64,000 bases of DNA from Klebsiella aerogenes KCTC 2190 (GTDB taxonomy: Bacteria > Pseudomonadota > Gammaproteobacteria > Enterobacterales > Enterobacteriaceae), in assembly GCF_000215745.1 (NCBI RefSeq), contig NC_015663.1:4030001-4094000 (forward strand). Reading direction: 5' to 3'. The translations under genes were made by a program, and so were the position numbers. This document shows, in pieces, positions 59,398 through 64,000 of this stretch. How positions within the stretch are numbered: the stretch's first letter is position 1; every line of letters starts with the position of its first letter. The notes beneath the pieces were generated by a model. That model was given only the letters and a program-made list of their open reading frames with translations. It was not told the DNA's origin and ran no database searches.

Positions 59398-62300
59398 ATG
59401 CTGGCCCGTTTTTTTGTCTTTCGCCCGGTTTTTGCCGCGGTCATCGCCATCTGCATCATGGCAACCGGCGCTCTCGCCATGATGACTTTGCCGGTGGAAC
59501 AGTATCCGGATATCGCCCCGCCTGCTGTTAATGTCACGGCTAACTATACTGGCGCTTCAGCAGAAACCGTCGAGGATAGCGTTACTCAGGTGCTGGAGCA
59601 GCAGATCAAAGGTATCGATGGGTTGATCTACTTTTCCTCAAGCAGCAGTTCAGCTGGCCAGGCCCGCATTAGCCTTAGTTTCGATCAGGACGTTAACCCT
59701 GATATGGCGCAGGTACAGGTACAAAACGCGGTAAATCAAGCAATTACACGATTACCACAAGAGGTGCAGCAGCAAGGAATTACCGTTACCAAATCTCAGG
59801 GGGACAGCTTGATGGTGGTAGCCCTGTATGACCCAAGCAGGCAATTAACCAGCCTTGATATTAGCGATTTCCTCATCAGCTCTTTACAAGAACCGTTGAG
59901 CCGCGTCGAAGGTGTGGGTGAAACCACTGTTTTTGGCGCGCAGTATGCCATGCGCATCTGGCTCAATCCGCTCAAACTAACCAGCTATGGATTGATGCCC
60001 TCGGACATACAGGCCGCGATCGAGGCGCAGAATTCGCAAGTGACCAGCGGTGAAATTGGTTCTCTGCCGACGATTGAGGGACAATATTTGAACGCCACGG
60101 TGACGACGCAGTCCCGCCTTGGTCATCCGGAGCAGTTTGAGAATATTATTCTACGCACTCATCGCGATGGCTCAGTAGTGTACTTGCGCGACGTGGCCCG
60201 CGTGGAAATCGGCGCGGAAAACTATCAAAACCAAACGACGCTCAATGGTTACCCTTCCGCTGGGATCTCAATTCAGTTGGCCTCGGGAGCCAACGCGCTG
60301 GAAACGGCGGAGAAAGTTAGGACTGAAGTCGAACGCCTTTCTCCCCGCTTTCCACAAGGCGTAATCGCCGCCTATCCACGCGACAGCACTCCGTTTGTGA
60401 CGGTATCGATCGAAAGCGTGGTGCATACGCTGATTGAAGCGATACTCTTTGTCGTGGCCGTTATGTATCTTTTTCTTCAAAGCTGGCGTGCAACGCTTAT
60501 CCCGACCCTGACGGTACCGGTGGTTCTGTTGGGCACTTTCGGCATTCTCAGCCTGCTTGGCTACAGCATCAATACACTGACCCTTTTTGCCATGGTGCTG
60601 GCAATCGGGCTGCTGGTAGATGACGCTATCGTGGTGGTGGAAAATGTTGAACGTTTGATGGCAGAGGAAAACCTCACTCCACAGGAGGCCACGCTGCGCT
60701 CGATGAATGAGATAACCGGGGCGCTGATAGGTATTGCTCTGGTTCTCTCCACCGTTTTTATCCCGATGGCGTTCTTTGGTGGCTCTGTGGGGATTATCTA
60801 TCGTCAGTTCACCGTGACCATTGTTTCAGCAATGGCGCTGTCTGCATTGGTCGCTCTGACGCTGACGCCAACGCTGTGCGCCCACCTGCTCAAGCCTGGA
60901 CACATAAATAAAGGTCGTTTTTTTATCCTCTTCAATCGCGGAGTCGCAATAAGTCAGAACAGCTACCTGGCCACACTTCGTCGAATGACCGCCCATCCAC
61001 TCCGTTTTGTTTGCCTGGCCCTGATACTAACTTTTTTGATGCTCTGGCAATATCAAAAGCTCGCAAGCGGATTTTTGCCCGAGGAGGATCAGGGCGCGGT
61101 TATGGTTCAGTACTCGCTGCCGTCTGGTTCGCCGATGTCGATGACCGAGGCCGTTGGCGCGGATATTACCCACTATTTTATGACTGAGGAGAAAGATAAC
61201 CTCGACGTTATTTTTATGGTCACAGGAAGAAATAATGCCGGTAGCGGGCAGAACGTCGGTATGGCATTCGCTGAGTTAAAACACTGGGACCAGCGTCCCG
61301 GGAAAGAAAACAGCGCTCAGGCCATTATTCTACGCGCGAACCAGTATTTTAATAACAATGCCAGGCAGGCCAACATAAGCGTGATGTCACCCCCGACCAT
61401 TCGCGGTCTCGGACAATCCAGCGGTTTTGAATTATGGCTGCAGGACAGCGCCGAAAATGGCAGTGCGGCACTTATGCAGGCACAAACCACCCTGCTCAAT
61501 GCCGCCAGAGAAAATCCTGCTCTTAACGCGGTAAGGATTAATAGTCTGGAGGAAAAGGCGCAGCTGCAAGTCGATGTCGACCGACAAAAAGCCCAGGTTC
61601 AGGGGCTGGATCAGGCCGATATCAACAATACGCTTTCAGCGGCCTGGGGGGGCATATATGTTAACGACTTTGTCGATCGAGGGCGGGTTAAACGCGTGTA
61701 TATCCAGGGAGACGCGCCCTGGCGTTCAACACCGGAAAATTTATCCGCCTGGTTTGTCCGTGGCAACAGCGACAACATGGCGTCCTTCGACAGCTTCTCG
61801 ACGCTTCGCTGGACCAGCGGACCGCAGATGCTTCAGCGTTTCAATGGGCTGTCGGCCGTGCAGTTTCAAGGAGGTGCTGTGTCTGGCGTCAGCTCCGGCA
61901 TGGCAATGGCTGAAATGTCCGAAATGGCCAGCTCGCTGAACGGATTTGACCTGCAATGGAGCGGTTTGTCCTGGCAGGAGCGCTCATCTTCGGTGCAAAC
62001 GCTGTGGGTCTATCTGGCATCGCTAGCCTTTATGTTTCTGTGCCTCGCTGCCTTATATGAAAGCTGGTCGATCCCCATTGCCGTGATGTTGATTATCCCG
62101 TTGGGCATCATTGGCGCGATCAGCGCTTCGTTGCTCGCCGGTTATGAAAATGATATTTATTTCCAAGTGGGGATGTTAACAACAATGGGCCTTTCGGCCA
62201 AAAATGCGATCCTGATCGTCGAATTCGGGCTATCGCAGTTTCAGCAAGGAAAAAGCCTGACGGAAGCCGCACTGGAAGGCGCACGGCTGCGCTTGCGTCC

Positions 62301-62505
62301 GATTATTATGACCTCACTCGCATTTGTTGTCGGCGTGATCCCTCTGGTACTCTCTGCAGGTGCCGGCGCTGCCAGCCAACAAGAAATTGGGACGGCGGTG
62401 ATTGGCGGCATGCTTTCAGGGACGCTACTGACGTTGCTTTTCGTTCCACTATTTTTCCTGCTAGTGCAGCAAGGAATTATGCGACTGAAAAGTCGCAAAC
62501 AGTAA
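59398..62505 (+). CDS. RND multidrug efflux pump, HAE1 family (KexD-like)
   Basis: A 1035-residue inner-membrane proton-driven pump of the AcrB/HAE1 type. It begins MLARFFVFRPVFAAVIAICI, has the proton-relay Asp-Asp in LAIGLLVDDAIVVVENVERL (near residue 405), the periplasmic porter domains (LPVEQYPDIAPPAVNVTANY, SMTEAVGADITHYFM) and the C-terminal half with VGMLTTMGLSAKNAILIVEF. Length is normal. No membrane-fusion or outer-membrane partner gene is adjacent, so it would borrow AcrA and TolC, as reported for the Klebsiella pump KexD, which it resembles. AAAGGTG precedes ATG 59398. A TetR gene follows after 11 bases and probably represses the unit. Confidence 0.9.
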   Translation: MLARFFVFRPVFAAVIAICIMATGALAMMTLPVEQYPDIAPPAVNVTANYTGASAETVEDSVTQVLEQQIKGIDGLIYFSSSSSSAGQARISLSFDQDVNPDMAQVQVQNAVNQAITRLPQEVQQQGITVTKSQGDSLMVVALYDPSRQLTSLDISDFLISSLQEPLSRVEGVGETTVFGAQYAMRIWLNPLKLTSYGLMPSDIQAAIEAQNSQVTSGEIGSLPTIEGQYLNATVTTQSRLGHPEQFENIILRTHRDGSVVYLRDVARVEIGAENYQNQTTLNGYPSAGISIQLASGANALETAEKVRTEVERLSPRFPQGVIAAYPRDSTPFVTVSIESVVHTLIEAILFVVAVMYLFLQSWRATLIPTLTVPVVLLGTFGILSLLGYSINTLTLFAMVLAIGLLVDDAIVVVENVERLMAEENLTPQEATLRSMNEITGALIGIALVLSTVFIPMAFFGGSVGIIYRQFTVTIVSAMALSALVALTLTPTLCAHLLKPGHINKGRFFILFNRGVAISQNSYLATLRRMTAHPLRFVCLALILTFLMLWQYQKLASGFLPEEDQGAVMVQYSLPSGSPMSMTEAVGADITHYFMTEEKDNLDVIFMVTGRNNAGSGQNVGMAFAELKHWDQRPGKENSAQAIILRANQYFNNNARQANISVMSPPTIRGLGQSSGFELWLQDSAENGSAALMQAQTTLLNAARENPALNAVRINSLEEKAQLQVDVDRQKAQVQGLDQADINNTLSAAWGGIYVNDFVDRGRVKRVYIQGDAPWRSTPENLSAWFVRGNSDNMASFDSFSTLRWTSGPQMLQRFNGLSAVQFQGGAVSGVSSGMAMAEMSEMASSLNGFDLQWSGLSWQERSSSVQTLWVYLASLAFMFLCLAALYESWSIPIAVMLIIPLGIIGAISASLLAGYENDIYFQVGMLTTMGLSAKNAILIVEFGLSQFQQGKSLTEAALEGARLRLRPIIMTSLAFVVGVIPLVLSAGAGAASQQEIGTAVIGGMLSGTLLTLLFVPLFFLLVQQGIMRLKSRKQ

Positions 62506-62516
62506 GGACTCAATTG

Positions 62517-63134
62517 ATGGTCAATCAACGCGGGCGGCCGATGAAAGCTCGCCCTCGCATTTTGCAAACCGCGCGTGAGCTGTTTCTCCAGCACGGACTG
62601 GACGTGTCTTTGGATACCATCGCCGCCGAAGCGGGCGCCACGCGTCCGACGCTGTACAGCCATTTTCCCGGTGGTAAAGATGCGCTGCTACTGGAGACTT
62701 TTGCGTTTCTGAATGACACAATGCAGCCCCCCCTACGCCAGCTTTTACAGGAACGTCAGCAGGATTTTCCCGCGCTGCTGCACGGATTTGCAAACGTTGT
62801 GCAGCAGCACTTCTATGCCCCTGAGAACATCCATTTTCAGCGCTTACTGATCCAGGTTCTCGTGCAGAAACCCGAGCTATATGTCACGCTTGAGCAACGG
62901 CCCTCCGGTCGCGTACTGCAGGCACTCAGCGAGATCCTTGCGCAAAAACGAGACGAGGGACTGTTGACCATCAACGACCCGGAACTGCAGGCAACAGCGT
63001 TTCTCGGCGCAATTATGGGTTACCCGCTGCCTGGGGCGCTCATTGCACAAAAAGCAATAGATCCAAAAAGGCTGGAGCAACTTGCCGACTGCGCAATTGA
63101 GGGGTTTCTCAAAGCATGGGGGTACAAGCCGTAA
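62517..63134 (+). CDS. TetR/AcrR-family repressor
   Basis: A 205-residue TetR-family protein: N-terminal helix-turn-helix RGRPMKARPRILQTARELFL, LDVSLDTIAAEAGATRPTLY and SHFPGGKDALLLETFAFL; the C-terminal helical domain binds ligand (NVVQQHFYAPENIHFQRLLI, AFLGAIMGYPLPGALIAQKA). ATG 62517 has AAGGA nine bases upstream; a TTG at 62514 is unlikely. It lies 11 bases after the RND stop and is co-transcribed, giving autoregulation together with the pump through the 33-bp palindrome at 59073. A bidirectional terminator follows. Confidence 0.9.
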   Translation: MVNQRGRPMKARPRILQTARELFLQHGLDVSLDTIAAEAGATRPTLYSHFPGGKDALLLETFAFLNDTMQPPLRQLLQERQQDFPALLHGFANVVQQHFYAPENIHFQRLLIQVLVQKPELYVTLEQRPSGRVLQALSEILAQKRDEGLLTINDPELQATAFLGAIMGYPLPGALIAQKAIDPKRLEQLADCAIEGFLKAWGYKP

Positions 63135-63156
63135 TGCTTTGCCACAACTATCTGAA

Positions 63157-63193
63157 AAAACAAGGAGAATACCTGAGGTACTCTCCTTGTTTT
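63157..63193. terminator. Bidirectional terminator between TetR and FidL-like genes
   Basis: Stem AAAACAAGGAGA / TCTCCTTGTTTT with inner TACC / GGTA pairs and a TGA loop. A's and T's on both flanks let it work in both directions between the convergent genes. Confidence 0.88.
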
Positions 63194-63201
63194 ATAGGTG
63201 G

Positions 63202-63678
63202 TTAATCACCCCGACATATATAGGTGGGATAATGTCGGTCCTGGATCAGCCACACCGATGGCGAAACCTCGGAGATGGTCAGATAGTAACGCGCGGTCGG
63301 ATTAGCGAAGCTTCCCCATTGCGCATCCGGCGTGTTGTCATTGTGCCTGCGCCAGGTTTTGGTGTAGCTCAATACCACCACTTTATCATCCTCCCGCCGC
63401 GACCAGATAAAATCGACGTCTCTGTCGACGATCATGCTCTGGCCATTTGCCCAGGCGGCCCCTTTATAGGCTGTCAGACCAGTGCCGTCGCGGTGAAAAT
63501 AGAACTGAGCAACGGTATTAACCCGCACTTCACTGGCCTTACCTTCGTTGCGCGTAAAATTAAACACTGTACTGCAGGCCAGTACATCCCGCTTACCAAC
63601 ACCGGTGGAACAATAATAAAGCGCCAGTGCACCACCTAACAGAAAAATGCTGAGGCCGCCGATGAGTTTAATTTTCAT
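63202..63678 (-). CDS. FidL-like membrane-anchored protein
   Basis: A 158-residue protein with one N-terminal membrane helix (IKLIGGLSIFLLGGALALYY) and a periplasmic domain rich in beta-type sequence (DVLACSTVFNFTRNEGK, VDFIWSRREDDKVVVLSYTK, WLIQDRHYPTYICRGD) with two or three cysteines. The layout resembles FidL of Salmonella, found next to the CadC-like regulator MarT. It overlaps the stop of the upstream membrane-bound regulator by four bases (ATGA), so the two work together; the regulator-partner role is inferred. Confidence 0.72.
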   Translation of the reverse strand: MKIKLIGGLSIFLLGGALALYYCSTGVGKRDVLACSTVFNFTRNEGKASEVRVNTVAQFYFHRDGTGLTAYKGAAWANGQSMIVDRDVDFIWSRREDDKVVVLSYTKTWRRHNDNTPDAQWGSFANPTARYYLTISEVSPSVWLIQDRHYPTYICRGD

Positions 63679-64000
63679 TTCTCAGCCCCACTTTTATAAC
63701 GAATGGTTTTACACAAGCTGTCTTTATTGACCGGGCATGCACCGATAAACACTTCATCCGCTGCGACGAGGGAAAAACGAGCGCTGAAATAATAGACACT
63801 GTACTCTTCTCGCTGGCACGCCACATTGTTTTTATCCAGCAGTGCGGCTAATTTCGATAACACTAGCGGTCGCCCATGATCGTTAATAAGCCAGACGCTA
63901 CATTTTGCAATTTTTTGCTCAACAGCCTTTAGCCTTATCGGCGTTGTTATATTCTGCTGTTGGCGAATAATTATGCCAATACCGAATACTGACGCTAATA
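63675..64000 (-). CDS. C-terminal part of a membrane-bound (CadC/MarT-like) regulator, cut by window edge
   Basis: The frame is open from the right edge to the stop at 63675, giving 107 residues. It starts with a membrane helix (LASVFGIGIIIRQQQN) followed by a periplasmic domain of about 95 residues (IRLKAVEQKIAKCSVWLIND, VLSKLAALLDKNNVACQREE, YYFSARFSLVAADEVFIGAC). This is the expected C-terminus of a winged-helix regulator anchored in the membrane, as with CadC, ToxR or MarT; the DNA-binding part lies outside the window, so the class is inferred from the FidL-like partner and topology. Confidence 0.6.
   Translation of the reverse strand, partial: LASVFGIGIIIRQQQNITTPIRLKAVEQKIAKCSVWLINDHGRPLVLSKLAALLDKNNVACQREEYSVYYFSARFSLVAADEVFIGACPVNKDSLCKTIRYKSGAEK

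Overview
The window reads as chromosomal DNA of a Klebsiella/Raoultella-like member of the Enterobacteriaceae. Pointers are close matches to the enterobacterial proteins YciG/YciF/YciE, YdhS and YqaE, an enterobacterial UxuA/GntP pair, a reverse trans-sulfuration gene pair known from Klebsiella, and a KexD-like RND pump. The assignment is by recollection of protein sequences, not by a database search. No rRNA, tRNA, insertion sequence, phage or CRISPR array was seen. Both ends cut a gene: a LysR regulator at the left and a membrane-bound regulator at the right.

Layout. 1-10.7 kb: a LysR gene divergent from a nitronate monooxygenase; a MetNIQ-type ABC importer (ATPase without the usual C-terminal sensor domain) with a 2-oxoglutarate/Fe(II) oxygenase; a small VF530 protein; an AraC regulator divergent from a NepI-like exporter; then MDR and luciferase-like oxidoreductases. 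10.7-15.2 kb: stress genes (YghA-like SDR, yciGFE, a DUF421 pair, a YgiW-like protein). 15.2-25.3 kb: reverse trans-sulfuration pair, coiled-coil lipoprotein, gntP-uxuA, yqaE, an old yellow enzyme, ydhS and a TacAT-like toxin-antitoxin module with two palindromic operators. 25.5-29.9 kb: an MFS transporter, a secreted HbpS/GlcG protein and a FixJ-type two-component system preceded by a membrane protein.

30-33.5 kb: a divergent locus encoding an exported SurE-type phosphatase on one side and an exported histidine phosphatase plus OprD-type porin on the other. Each side is preceded by a BglG/LicT-type antiterminator site (RAT) overlapping an intrinsic terminator, so both transcripts look controlled by the same antitermination mechanism. 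No BglG-type gene lies in the window. This is the most striking observation here.

33.9-44.8 kb: a beta-glycan locus. A secreted GH5 enzyme (probably a beta-mannanase), a LamB-type porin, a Lac-type PTS (IIB, IIC, IIA, plus a second orphan IIC), a GH1 6-phospho-beta-glycosidase, a fructo/mannokinase-like ROK kinase and a LacI regulator form a full pathway from polymer to hexose 6-phosphate. Near-identical perfect palindromic operators, each with a CRP-like site nearby, precede the porin gene and sit between the divergent PTS genes.

44.9-59 kb: a cluster dominated by redox enzymes. It holds five aldo/keto reductases (one with a Tat signal), two LysR regulators, a DJ-1/PfpI protein, a gamma-resorcylate-decarboxylase-like amidohydrolase, two flavodoxin-fold oxidoreductases (one with a signal peptide), and exported DUF1330, ABM monooxygenase, carboxymuconolactone decarboxylase and SnoaL-like proteins. 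The content suggests handling of aromatic, quinone or carbonyl compounds, partly outside the cytoplasm. 59-64 kb: a 33-bp perfect palindrome, a small exported protein, an RND pump without its own adaptor protein, a TetR regulator, and a FidL-like/membrane regulator pair running out of the window.
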